Origin: Burkholderia sp. SRS-46
GTDB lineage: Bacteria; Pseudomonadota; Gammaproteobacteria; Burkholderiales; Burkholderiaceae
Assembly (NCBI RefSeq): GCF_004343775.1
Contig: NZ_PTXL01000002.1
Location: 930,001-994,000 of the forward strand
Length of the DNA: 64,000 bases
Reading direction: 5' to 3'
The notes below the pieces were generated by a model that was not told the origin of the DNA, ran no database searches, and saw nothing but the letters and a program-made list of their open reading frames with translations. Position 1 is the first letter of the stretch, and every line of letters starts with the position of its first letter. Of the stretch, positions 22,849 to 33,900 are shown piece after piece. The translations under genes were made by a program, and so were the position numbers.

Positions 22849-23313
22849 TCACTTTCCTGCCATCTTGTCTTGATATCCGATCGTTACAAACACTTCCCCG
22901 AGTTCATCGTCACATAAGACCCGCGCCGGCACCGACACTTCGCCAAACTCCCTCTGCAATTTCGCATTCCAGCCGTCAACAATCAAGTTTGCGAGCTCGA
23001 CAGCCTGGTCGGTATCAATGTCATCAAACATCCCCGTTATTTCAAGCAGATTTATCCAGAATTGAATTTCGCGAATAACATCACCACCACCCAGCATCCT
23101 TTTGTATTTTTCATCGTCGAACAATTCAGAGACAAATACCGCCCCGTCCACGACCTTGAAATCCGGAAAGAACATTTTTCCGAAATGGAATAGAAAATCA
23201 TAATCTAGGGCATGGCACTTATAGACAGTATGCACATAGTCAAACCCAGAAACGCTAGCAGGCGAGTTGACTGAGACAAACGACGCAAAGTCGAATGATT
23301 GGGCGTTACTCAT
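22849..23313 (-). CDS. Unknown protein, candidate orphan immunity protein (154 aa)
   Basis: 154 residues, acidic (LFDDEKYKRMLGGGD, MFDDIDTDQAVELA, CDDELGEVFVTIG) and from a stretch with lower GC than its surroundings. No signal peptide or membrane segment. I do not recognise the family. It is the last gene in a run of small minus-strand genes behind a CdiA-like gene, where displaced immunity genes usually accumulate. Small size, acidic composition and position support an immunity role, but no partner toxin is visible for it. Confidence 0.6.
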   Translation of the reverse strand: MSNAQSFDFASFVSVNSPASVSGFDYVHTVYKCHALDYDFLFHFGKMFFPDFKVVDGAVFVSELFDDEKYKRMLGGGDVIREIQFWINLLEITGMFDDIDTDQAVELANLIVDGWNAKLQREFGEVSVPARVLCDDELGEVFVTIGYQDKMAGK

Positions 23314-23435
23314 TACTTTCCTCTTGGACGCTCATCTAGGCTGGGATTCACATCACTGCGGCTACTCGGGAAATATCCCCTACCCCAAGCGTTCCAGTGC
23401 TTGGCATCACCGGCCACCGCCGACACGTCTCGCCA

Positions 23436-23942
23436 TCAGGCGTCACCTGAATTTCGAGAGAGTCTGTCAGCAGACTTGATCAGATCTGGAATTCTGAATT
23501 TCCCGCTCATTTTCAGAATCTTACTCTTTGCCGACTCCAAATCGATCCCGGTCGCAGTAACAAACAGCGGCTTCGAACTATCGCCACGCAGAATTTCTGT
23601 GCATTTTGGCGTTCCCAGGAATTTGGTCTTTGCGACACCAATCACCGGAACCTTGCCATCAAGGTGCTGCCACAACCGCATACCAAGGCCTGGACACTCG
23701 TCGGCGCCAAGCGTCACATAACCATCTACGACAACACATTCAAGCGGATGTCCGACATGCTTCAACAGCTCGATGATGCACGGCAATTCTCGCAAATAGA
23801 ATTTCCCGGGAATGTAGCTCGCCAGGCCATCAACTTTAGCCGTCAGTCTCTCGACCACTACGTTGCTTTCCCAGGATTCAATCACTATTCCTGCGGCAAG
23901 CGCGCTGTCATCGGAGTAGGAGACGTCACATATTAAAATCAC
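23436..23942 (-). CDS. Endonuclease V-like protein in the immunity cluster
   Basis: 168 residues with the endonuclease V (Nfi) pattern: ICDVSY at the N-terminus, YIPGKFYLRELPCI, then VVVDGYVTLG, and PVIGVAKTKFLG. The acidic metal ligands of the family map to Asp6, Glu52 and Asp73, and all are present. It is shorter than E. coli Nfi (about 223), lacking the usual N-terminal extension and part of the C-terminus. The housekeeping enzyme cuts DNA or RNA next to deoxyinosine/inosine. Here it sits between immunity-type genes behind a CdiA, so it may be immunity, repair of toxin damage, or unrelated cargo. Family call is fairly sure; role is inference. Confidence 0.7.
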   Translation of the reverse strand: MILICDVSYSDDSALAAGIVIESWESNVVVERLTAKVDGLASYIPGKFYLRELPCIIELLKHVGHPLECVVVDGYVTLGADECPGLGMRLWQHLDGKVPVIGVAKTKFLGTPKCTEILRGDSSKPLFVTATGIDLESAKSKILKMSGKFRIPDLIKSADRLSRNSGDA

Positions 23943-24256
23943 ATCACCTCATGCCACTCAACAAAAATCAAACCATTCGGAGGCGGCCGCGAGCGGCTGG
24001 TTCCGTACCGCTCAGGCGCTTTGCCCCAAGCGCACGTGGATCTATTTCACACGCTCGTTCAAACGCCGTTTCCAGTCTGCCGCGAGGCCACGAAGGCGCT
24101 CAGCGCGTCGAGATCGTCAACGCTGGAGGATGTGCCAGCTGCACTTGCCAGAACCGATCAATCGAGAAACGATGGGGCTGGCGCGAACCTCAGTCTTGCC
24201 ACGATACGGGATGAGCTCCGTCTCGGAGCCTGCCGACTGCCGGAGCGTGAGACACG
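23943..24256. other. Gap with no intact gene between the endonuclease V-like and Imm70-like genes
   Basis: 314 bases. No frame on either strand is supported. A short minus-strand stretch reads LRGLAADWKRRLNERVK before a stop, which may be a scrap of a lost gene, but I cannot name it. The base composition returns to high GC here, unlike the two flanking small genes. Confidence 0.4.
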
Positions 24257-24670
24257 TTACTGGAACAAGATTGGCAGCCCGCGTTGCAAAGCAACGTCGA
24301 CGAGCCCATCAATGCGTTCCAGCACGAATTCGCCGTCGACATCAATGAATGATTCGAACGCATTCCGCGGCGCCACGCCCATTTTTGTCGCAACGAACCT
24401 TTGCCAATCGGACGTAAACTCGAGCGCCGGCCTGCCCTTCATCGCCGTCATGATTGCTTCGAGCTCGATCTTCAGCTTCTTGCACTCCGACACATCCCAT
24501 TCGCCATCCGAGTCGGCATGCATGATGAATGCTGGATAGCGACGGCCTGCTTGCCCGCCTTCCAGCTCCCGCACGACATAGCTTCTTATATTGTTGAAAT
24601 CGGCATAGTGACCGACTTCGACGCCATCGACCTCTTCGTCGCCATCAAAAACACACAGATAGAGTCCCAT
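24257..24670 (-). CDS. Imm70-like immunity protein
   Basis: 137 residues from ATG at 24670, preceded by GGGAG. The pattern MGLYLCVFDGDEEVDGVEVG, then HADSDGEWDVSEC, then ESFIDVDGEFVLERI and a C-terminal PILFQ matches what I recall of the Imm70 immunity family of polymorphic toxin systems. It is acidic and cytoplasmic. Its start overlaps the stop of the preceding 83-residue gene (TGATG), so the two are translationally coupled and should act together. It is the second gene after the CdiA-like gene with the PD-(D/E)xK tip. Confidence 0.75.
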   Translation of the reverse strand: MGLYLCVFDGDEEVDGVEVGHYADFNNIRSYVVRELEGGQAGRRYPAFIMHADSDGEWDVSECKKLKIELEAIMTAMKGRPALEFTSDWQRFVATKMGVAPRNAFESFIDVDGEFVLERIDGLVDVALQRGLPILFQ

Positions 24671-24921
24671 CAATAATTCTCCCGAGATACGCGACCTTTG
24701 CACAACTTCATCAAGTCGAGCAGCGATCGATCAAACGTACATGCCGCCGGCACCCTGATAACCAGATGCTTCTTCTGCTCGACCGCGCGAAAGGCCAGCA
24801 AGCGGATCTGATAGGTCGCGCGAAGCGTAGAGACGTTCTTTATCAGATACATCCTGTTGAGTATCTCGGTGTCCGGCATCGCGCTACGCGCAACCTGATG
24901 ACGGGTATTCCTGAATTCCAC
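24670..24921 (-). CDS. Small protein directly after the CdiA toxin gene, candidate cognate immunity protein (83 aa)
   Basis: 83 residues starting with GTG at 24921, 13 bases past the CdiA stop, with an AGGAG site 7 bases before it. It is basic rather than acidic (LRATYQIRLLAFRAVEQKKH, then LMKLCKGRVSRENY). No domain is recognised and there is no membrane helix. It overlaps the Imm70-like start (TGATG). By position it is the usual place of the immunity gene; a basic protein is not the obvious partner for a nuclease tip, so it could instead be a modulator while the Imm70-like protein is the true inhibitor. Confidence 0.6.
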   Translation of the reverse strand: MEFRNTRHQVARSAMPDTEILNRMYLIKNVSTLRATYQIRLLAFRAVEQKKHLVIRVPAACTFDRSLLDLMKLCKGRVSRENY

Positions 24922-24933
24922 GGCGCACTCCTA

Positions 24934-27900
24934 TTAGGGCAACGGTGCCACCTGCACTCCCCACCTTTCGAGCCATTGACTGAAAGTAGGATTGACGGGA
25001 CGATCCGTGTAGATTGTAAACGGCGTCTTGTTGATCAGCGATCCGTACGTCTGAAGCCTGAGTTGATACGAGGAGTCGAGCAGGCTCGTACCGTTCTTGA
25101 TTTCCACAAGCCCGTTCGACGTGTTCCCATCGAAAATGGTACTGACCAGATCGCCACTTGGCGTGTACTTCGGCTGCCCGACGATCACTCTGAACGCTGC
25201 GCTGTTCGCTTGTTCCGGCGAAGGCGTGAACGGAACTTTCCCGGACGAGTTGAGCGCTGCCAGCTGACCGGCCTCGGCGCTCTGTCCGGCAAGCAGTTGC
25301 GGAGGAACACCACTGGGAACCGGTGCCGTGCCATTCGAGCCGACCGGATGGGCCGCCCCGCCATCCCAGCCTTTTCCTGGCCCGGCGTACGGCTCGTCAC
25401 CGACCGTCAACGTGTCAGCCCCTTTGCCGACACTCGCCGTCGACGACGCCGCCATTCCGCGCATCGCCCCGATGATCCTGCCAAGAACGTTGCCGACCAC
25501 CAATCCGACGCCGTAGGACACGACGTTCTGAATCGCGTTGGACACGATCGTGTTGTTGTCCGTCATCATCGCCACGGACTGCGCGAGATTCCTCTGATTG
25601 ACGTACAACTGCGCCATGTCGGCTCGTGCCGTCTTGCACGATGCACCGTCGCCGCCCGCGCCGCACAGTGCCGCGACGTCTTTCTTGGATTGCTCGTACG
25701 CAGCCTGCGTCGACTTCAGCGCGTCGACATAGCACGCTTTCGGTAGTCCGTTACAACCATCCAATTGAGCCTTGAGCGGCGCATACTTCGGGCTCAGCGC
25801 ATTGTTCAGCACTTCGTTCTCGGCCGCGAAAATCGCACCCGACACGTTCTGCCCCGCTGCGCTGGCCATCGCGCCACCGGCCAAAGTGGAAATGCCCGCG
25901 GTCAATGCGTTGAGCGTCGAATCGTCAAAGCTCGTCACTTTCGCGACGTTGCCGTCCGCGCCCGCTACGTAGTCGACCTTCTCCTTGCCGTCGTACAACG
26001 CGTCACGCGCGATCGGCGCGACCAAGGCGCTGGTTGCGCCACCGATTGCCCCGCTTGCACACCCCGTTCCGCTCGCCGCCGACAACGCGCATCCGAGTCC
26101 TGCATGCGCCAACACGTATCCGGGACTGCTTTCTGCCAGCATCGAATTCGGATCAGTCGACGCCGCGCCGATTGCCGACGCGCCCACCAGACCCACATCG
26201 CCGATCACGCTGTTTTCGAATGCCCTGGCGAAACTACCGCCGCCAATGACCGTATTGACCGTCGCCGAAACGAGTCCGCGTTCACCAATCGTGGTCAGCG
26301 CCGGGACCACATCGCTCATCGTCACGGTGCCGTTCGCGATCTTGCCGCCCAGCTGCTGCAACCCCTGCGTCCCGGCTCCCAGCGCTGCGATTGCCCCAGC
26401 GGTGACTGCGGCGATCGCCCCGGCTTCGACGATCTTGCCAAGATTCAGACCTTGACCCGACGCCACCTGACTGACGGCGCTGCCCACCATCCCCCCCAGC
26501 GCGCCGATCATCACCGAGCCGACCGACAACTGGGTCATCACAACGCCGGCGGCAGCCGCCGCGCCACCGGCTGTCGCAATCGATGCCGCGATGGCGATCG
26601 CTGCAACCATGAACGACGGCAAGCCACCGCCTTCCTTCACGAAGTCGGAGTGCAGGTGATCGGCGACCGACGTTTGCGTGAAATTCAGTCCGAGCTGCTG
26701 CTGCAAGCCGGCGAGCGCTGCCTGCGTGCCCGCGACGTCGACCGTGCCATCGGCATTGAGCTTCTGCAGCGCGCCACCGACCTGGTTGAGCGTCTGCACG
26801 TTCAAGTCCATGTTCGCCGCGCTCATGAACCCGCCCGGCTGGACCATCGTGCCGGTCGTATTCAGGTAGCCGTGGTCGACCTTCTGCCAGATCTCCCCGA
26901 CGTCGACCTGATTCGCCTGGTTCGTCAGCGTCTGCGTGTCGACGCTCAGCGTCCCAGATGCCGTGATGCTCCCCGTATTGAGGATGCTGCCGTTGCCGTC
27001 CTGATTGAACTTCAGCGTGACATCGTGGCCGGCGATGTTCCCACCCGCCGACATCGCTTGCGTGTCCTGCGGCAGATACACCTGCGGCATCAGCGCGGTG
27101 ATCGTCGGGCACGTCGCCGTCCCTGTCGCATGACACGTCGGGTCCGGCACCGTCTGCTCGACGTACCACAGCATCGGCCTGTCGAGCGTATTGACCTGCT
27201 CCTGCGTCAACGCTGCGCCGAGCTGCAAGCCGCGCGATTTCGAATAATCGAGCGCGTTCTGGTACAGATACGCCTTCTGCTGCTCCGACACCGACATGTT
27301 GTTCTTGCTGTCGTACGTCAGCCCGTCGACGAAGCTCGCCTTGCCGGTTTGCTGGAGCGCGGCCTGCTGCAACAGCAGATCCTCCTCCTGCGGATTGAAA
27401 TAGAACAACGTCGACGACGGCTGCAAGTTTTTCGGCAGGTTGTTCAGCAGATCCTGTGGCCCGATCGAGCCAAGCGCCGACCCACCCAGCGACGCATCGA
27501 CATACGACGCCTTGCCGGCCACCGGTGTCGGCAGCGCGCCCATCCCGACCGCACGCGGAATCGACAGATTCAACCCCGGCAACGTCACCGGGCTCAGCGT
27601 GATCACGCGCTGCGGCGAGCCTACCTGCGGCGTGTAGGTGTTCGGTGTCGTGATGCCGTTGATCAGCTTCTGGCCGCTCAACGACACCGACGTGCCGAGC
27701 ACGTTGCCGACGTTCTGGATCTGCCCGCTCGACGAAATCGACAGGTTCGGCGCCTGGATCGTCGCCGCGATGTTGCCGACCGGCGTCGGTGGATCGATCG
27801 CGCCGCCCGTGCTCGTATACGCACTGCCGTACAGCGCCTTGCACTGCTCCGGTGTACCGCACGCCCAGATGTCGTGACGCTTGTCACTGCTGAACATGCC

Positions 27901-30900
27901 TGTTTCCTGCACCCAATGCGAGTGCCAGTACGCGTTCAGCACCTGCGCCTCGTTAACCACCGGGCCTGCAACCGCAATCGTCGCGTTGTTGCCCGCGGCG
28001 ATCAGGCTGCCGATGTTCGTCAGGCTGCCCGCGTTGATCTGCAGGTTGTTGCCTGCGCTGATCACCGACGAACTGCCGGACTGCTGGTCGACGTAGCCTT
28101 CGCAGTAGCTCTCCTTGTAGCCGCCTGCGGTCATGCAGCCCGAGTACTGCTCCTTCTTGCCGTAGTTTTCATGTACGGGAACCGGCGGCGGCAGGTTGTT
28201 GGTGATCGCGCCCGATACGTTCAGCGTGATGTTGTTGCCCGCGACGATGTTGCCCGACGTGTTGTTCAGGCTCTGTGCAGGCGTGGTCGCGCTCGCGGTC
28301 GAGCCGACGCCGCCGATGACGATGTCGTGCCCCGCGAGCAGGTTGCCGTACGTGTTGTTGATCTGGCCGGCCGCAATGACGAGATCATGGCCCGCGTAGA
28401 TCGTCGCGTTGTTCTGCGCATAGCTGAACGTCGTCGTGGTCGGATTGTTGCCGCGCGGCTGGCCTGCATTGCCACATGCGGCGTTCGGCACGCCGGATGC
28501 GCAGCCGACCTGACTCGCATAGTTCTGCTGGTTGCCGCCCTGATTGGTGAGCGTCCCGGACGCAATGCCAACGTTGTTGCCGGCGTACAGCAAACCTTCG
28601 TTGACCAAATTGCCGCCGCCGACCGTCAGGTTGCTGCCCGCCGCAATCATGCCCGTCGGCGTTGTGAACGTAACTGAACCTGCCGCACTAGGTGCGGGCG
28701 CGCTCTTGTTGATTTGAAACGAGGTTGGCGCGTAGGGCTGGCCCACCGAACAGTAGCCGCCCGAGCAATCGAATGCGCCAGTCGCATTCCCCGTACCCTT
28801 GACGCCGATCACCCCAATCGACGCAAGTTGTGCCAGAAAGGCAGCGTATTGCGCTTGGTCGACGTATGTCGTGCTGGCGACCGTGGTAGTCGGCGCGACC
28901 GCACCATTGCTCAACGACTGGACATTCAGTGAAATATTGCCTTGCGCAGCGAGCTGCCCGCCTCGATTCGACAGCCAGCCGGCAGCCAAGGTAATCGATC
29001 CGCCGGCAGAAATGACGCCCGACGTTCCTGCTTGCTGGTTTGTCGCCGTCCGGTAGACGGTCGGCAACGTGAATGTCGCGGAGTTGAGCGCACCTGGATC
29101 ACGAGCCGTTCCGACATACCAATAGGTCGAATCACGCGAAACGCCATGATCGTTAGTGCCGGTCTGGACCCGATACTGATTGAACGTGACCGTACCGGAC
29201 GTTGCGACCGGATTGGAAGCCGGCATGGTTCCGCCCGCCTTGTTCGTGCCGGTCGGCGACAAGAGCGCGCCGAGCGTCGCAGCCGTCGTCACGTAAGCCG
29301 CGCTCACCGTATGCTCATGGCCCGAAATCTTTTCGTAGCCCTCCGTCACCGTACCAACCGATCCCGACATCAGGAGCGCCGGATCACTTACCTGCGTCGT
29401 CGTCGTGACCGCACCCTGAGGAGCAGTCTGGTCGTTGATCACCTGCGCAGCAGTGATACCGAGGTTTCTTCCGACGAAGATCGATCCGCCGGTGTTGAAC
29501 AACGTGCCGCCCAGGTTGAAATTCGCATCCCCCCTCGACTGCGTCGTCGCCCCCTGGTTGTCGTAATTCCAGCCGCTGACGTTGAGCACGCTCCCCGCCT
29601 CGACCGTCCCGCGGTTCGTCGTATTGCCGTTCAGCGTCAGCACATTGTCCGCATGCATCACCGCGCCGGCCGCGTTGTTCAGCGTGCCGTTGAAGGTCAC
29701 GTCGCGACCGCTGACCTGCCCGTGGTTCTCGAACGTCCCGCCGCCGGACGACAGCGTCAGCGCCGCGGTCCCGGTCATCGTGCCGTAGTTCGCGATGCCG
29801 TTCAGGCCGGTCAGCGCCACGCTCTGCCCGCCGTAGTTCCAGGTGCCGCCGATGTTCACGTAGCCGGCGGTGATCGACAGGTTCCCGCCCTGGCTGATCG
29901 TCCCCTGCAGCGGATCGAACGTCATGTTGGCGACGTTGATGCCCATGTTCCGTTGCGCGAGCAACTGTCCGCCCGCGTTGTTGAACGCGCCGTTGCCGCC
30001 ATTGACCGTCAGCGACACATCGCCGGTCGCCCCTGTCCCGACGCTCGGATTCCCCGCAAAGATGATCCCGTTCTGGTTGTTCAGCGAACCCGCGTTGATG
30101 CCGAGCGCATCCACCGCCATCAGCGACCCGCCGACGTTCGTCAGCCCGCCGCCCACGGTCACGTTGGTCGTCGTGCCGTTCACCAGCCCCGCGTTCGTGA
30201 AGTTCGACGCATTGATCGTCGTCGCGCCGATCGACGCGAGCGACGCACCCGCCGCGTTCGTCAGGTTCGGCGCGGACACGTTGAGCGACCCGGCCAGCAC
30301 ATGCGCCGCGTTATTCAGCGCGTTCTGCGACGTCAGCGCCGCATTGCCGACCACGTTCACCGCATGCCCGCCGGCCAGCGTGAGCTGGTTCGACGCCTGC
30401 GCGGTCAGCGCCCCGCCCACCGTCGCATTGCCGAGCGTGACGTTCGCGCCGTTCACCTGCAGGTTCTGCGACGCCACGATCGTCGCGTTGCCGGCATCCA
30501 CCGTCCCCTGCGCGGAGACGGTCACGTTCTTCGAACCGGCCACCGTCCCGTTGAGCGTCACGTTGCCGCCCGACACCCCCAGCTGACCGGCCACGACGCT
30601 CGAGCCGCCGAGCGTGAGGGTCTGCCCGGCATGCAGCGTCGCGTCGCCGTTCGACGACACGCCCGCGAGCGTCACGTTGCCGTTGACGCCGTTGACGTTC
30701 ACCGTGCCCATCGACGACATCGCGCTCGTCACCTGCGCATTGTTCGCCGCCTGGATCCGCACGTCCCCGCCGGATTGCAGCGCGCCGTTGACGGCGACGC
30801 TGCCCGCCTGCGACGTCGCGGACACACCGCCGACCGCGGTCGTCGCGCCGAGCGACAGGTCGCCATTCGACGTCGCCGTGAACTTCCCTGCGCTCTGGAT

Positions 30901-33900
30901 CGCGCCGAGCGTGACGCCCCCGCCGGAGGTCACGCCGATATCCTTGCCGAACGTCAGCGCGCTGCCGCCCGTGATCGCGCCGCCCGCGTCGAGGTTCGCG
31001 CCGCCGAGGCCGAACAGTGCGCCGCCGAGCGTCATCGCGCCACCGGACGTCAACGTGGTGTCGCCGTTGGCGAGCCCGCCCGTCACCAGCGCCAGCGTGC
31101 CGCCGGCACGCGCACCGAAATTGCCGACGGACACGAAGTCGCCGCCCACGACGAGATTGCCGTTCGTCGCGCTCAACGACGTATCGGCGTTCGAACGAAT
31201 TGCGCCGGCGATGCCGAGGTTCCGTCCCGCTCCGGCCGTCAGGCTTGCGCCGCTGCCGACGCTGCCGGAGATCACCACGTCGCGCGCGGCGGCGATCGTC
31301 GTCGCCGTGCCGGATGTCAGGCCGCCGTTCACGATCACGTCGCCGGCGCCGTTGTGCCCCTGCGCGCGCAGGTCGATCGCACCACCCGTCTGCGCACTGC
31401 CGATCGCGAGGTCGTTGCCGGCCGTCATCACCAGGTCGCCGTCGGTCGTGACGCCGCCCTTCACGGCGATGCTGTTCGCCGCGCTGACCGTGGCCTGCTT
31501 GCCGAACGCGATCGACGCCGCGTCGATCGAACCGCCCGCCGTCAGCTTGCCGGCTTGTTGCGCGGCGATGCTGCCGACCAGCGTCATGTCGCCGCCGGAT
31601 GCCAGCGTCGCATTGCCGCCCGACACGGTTTGCCCCGACAGCGCGATCGCCTGCCCGGCCGTCACGTTCAGGTTGCCGCGCGCGGTCACGTTCGCCGCCG
31701 CGGCGCTTCCGTTCGACGCGGTGACGCTCAGGTCGCCGGCCGTGTTCACGTCGGCGAGCGCGACGTTGCGTGCGGCGGTGATGCCCGTCGCCGCCCCCGC
31801 GTTGATCGCGTGACTCACGCTGACGTCGCGCGCCGCCTGCAACGAGAACGCCCCCAGCGCGGTGCCCGCGCCGCCGAGCGTCACGTCGCCGCCGCCCGCA
31901 AGACCGTTCGCGACGACCGACAGATCGCCCGACACCGCCTGCACGCTGCCGAGGCCGGCATTGTTGCCGCCCGTCACCGACACGCTCGCGCCCTGCAGCG
32001 CCCCCGACAACGCGACGTCGTGCGACGCGACGAGCGTCGCGGCCTGCCCGAACGCCACCGATCCGGCGCCGACGATATCCCGTGCGGCCGTCAGCGTGCC
32101 GCCAGCCTGCCCGGCCACGCTGCCGCCGATACCGATATCGCGGCCGGCCTGGACTGTCGTCATGCCGGCCGCGGCAATCGTCCCGTTCAATTGCGCATCG
32201 ACGCCGGCGCGGACGTCGAGCGCGCCGCCCGACGTCGTCGTGCCGTTCAGTTGCACGTTGCCGCCCGATGCGGCCACCTTCATGTCGCCGGCAGACTGCG
32301 ACGTGCCGCTGACGATGACGTCGTTGCTCGCACTCAACGTTTGCGCCGCGCCGTTCGCCAGCGTGCCCGTCACCCGCACATCGTGCGCGGCGGTCACGGT
32401 CGCGGCGCCGGCCGCCTGCGCGATGCCGCGCACCACGGCATCGCCGCCGCCGGCGTGGCCGAGCGCCTTCAGGTCGAAGGAGGTCGCCGCTACGACGTCG
32501 TTGACGGACGCATCGTTACCACCCTGCAACTGCACGCTCCGGGCCTGAACGAGGCCGCCCGACACGGCGTTGCGCTGCGCGGCGGCGTCGAACGCGCCTT
32601 GCAGGAACGACTGCTTGCCGGCGCCGACGATATCGCGCGCCGCGCGCAGCGTGCCGTTCGCGTCGCCGATCAGCAGCCCGCTGCCGGTGTTCAGATCGCG
32701 CCCGGCGGTGAGCGTCATGTCGCCGACCGCGCTCGTCGTCGCGCCGAGCAACAGATCGCGCCCGGTCGTCACGTCGAGCGTCGCACCGCTGTTGATCCCG
32801 CCGGTCGCGGCGAGATCGCCGGCATGCGCGGCAATCGTCATCGCGCCGCCCGACTGGACCGCGCCCCCGATCACGGCGTTGCGCCCGGCGTCGATGCCGA
32901 CCGTGGTCGCCCCTTGCAGCTTGCCGGGCACCAACACGTCCTGCGCCGCGACCGCATCGATGCGCCCGCCGGCGGCGGCCGTGCCGTTGATCGTCAGGTT
33001 GCCGGGCCCGGTGTCCGTGCGCGTGCCGTTCGCGCGCAGCGACAACGTGTCGTCCGCCTGCACGTTCGTCACGCTCGCGTTGCCTGCCGCCGTGATCGCA
33101 ACCGTATGCCCCTGCACCAGCCCGCCCTGCACCACATCGCGGCCCGCATCGAGCGTCGCGGCCTGCGCGAACGCAATCGTGCCCGCGCCGGTCAGATCCC
33201 GGCCGGCGCCGAGCGTGCCGGCACCGTGGCCCTCGAGCTTGCCGGTCACGTCGATATCGTTGGCCGCGCCGACATGCGTGTCGCCGATGGCCAGCACCGT
33301 GCCGGCGATGCTGGCGTTCCCGCCGGCCGTCGCATCGAACGCGCCGCCGCTCGCCAGCGAGCCGCCGATCGCGATGTCGCGGCCGGCGGTCAGGGCCGTG
33401 TTCAGCGCCGAGGCCGTCTTGCCGCCAAGCGCGATATCCGTGCCCGCGTTCACCGCGAGCGCGCCGTTCGTCGCGATCGAGCCCGTCGACGCGACATGCC
33501 CGCCGCGCGCGTCGAACGTCGCATTGCCGATGGCCTGCAATACGCCGCTGTGATCGATGTCGCCGCCCGCGCGCAGCAACACGTCCGCGTTGCCGGTCAC
33601 CGCGCCGGTCGTGCGCAGGTTGCCGGCCGACGCGAGCGTCATCGACGCGCCCGCCGTCACGTCGTGCAGCGTCGCGTGACCGCCCGCGTTCACGTCGACC
33701 TTGTCGCCGCGCAGCGAACCGGTGAGCAGCGTGTCGCCGCCCGACCGCAGCGTCGCCGCGCCGCCGAACGCCAGCGCCCCTGCCCCGCCGATCGCGCCGC
33801 CGGCCGTCAGCGTGCCGCGCCCCTGCGCGATCACCGTGCCGTCCGTGCGCAGATCGCGGCCGGCATTGACCGCGAGATCGCCGAGCGCTGTCGTGCGCCC

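Noticed and set aside
22588..22917. Plus-strand frame after argG
   Set aside because: Ser/Leu-rich, no domain, overlaps the better-supported minus-strand 154-residue gene.
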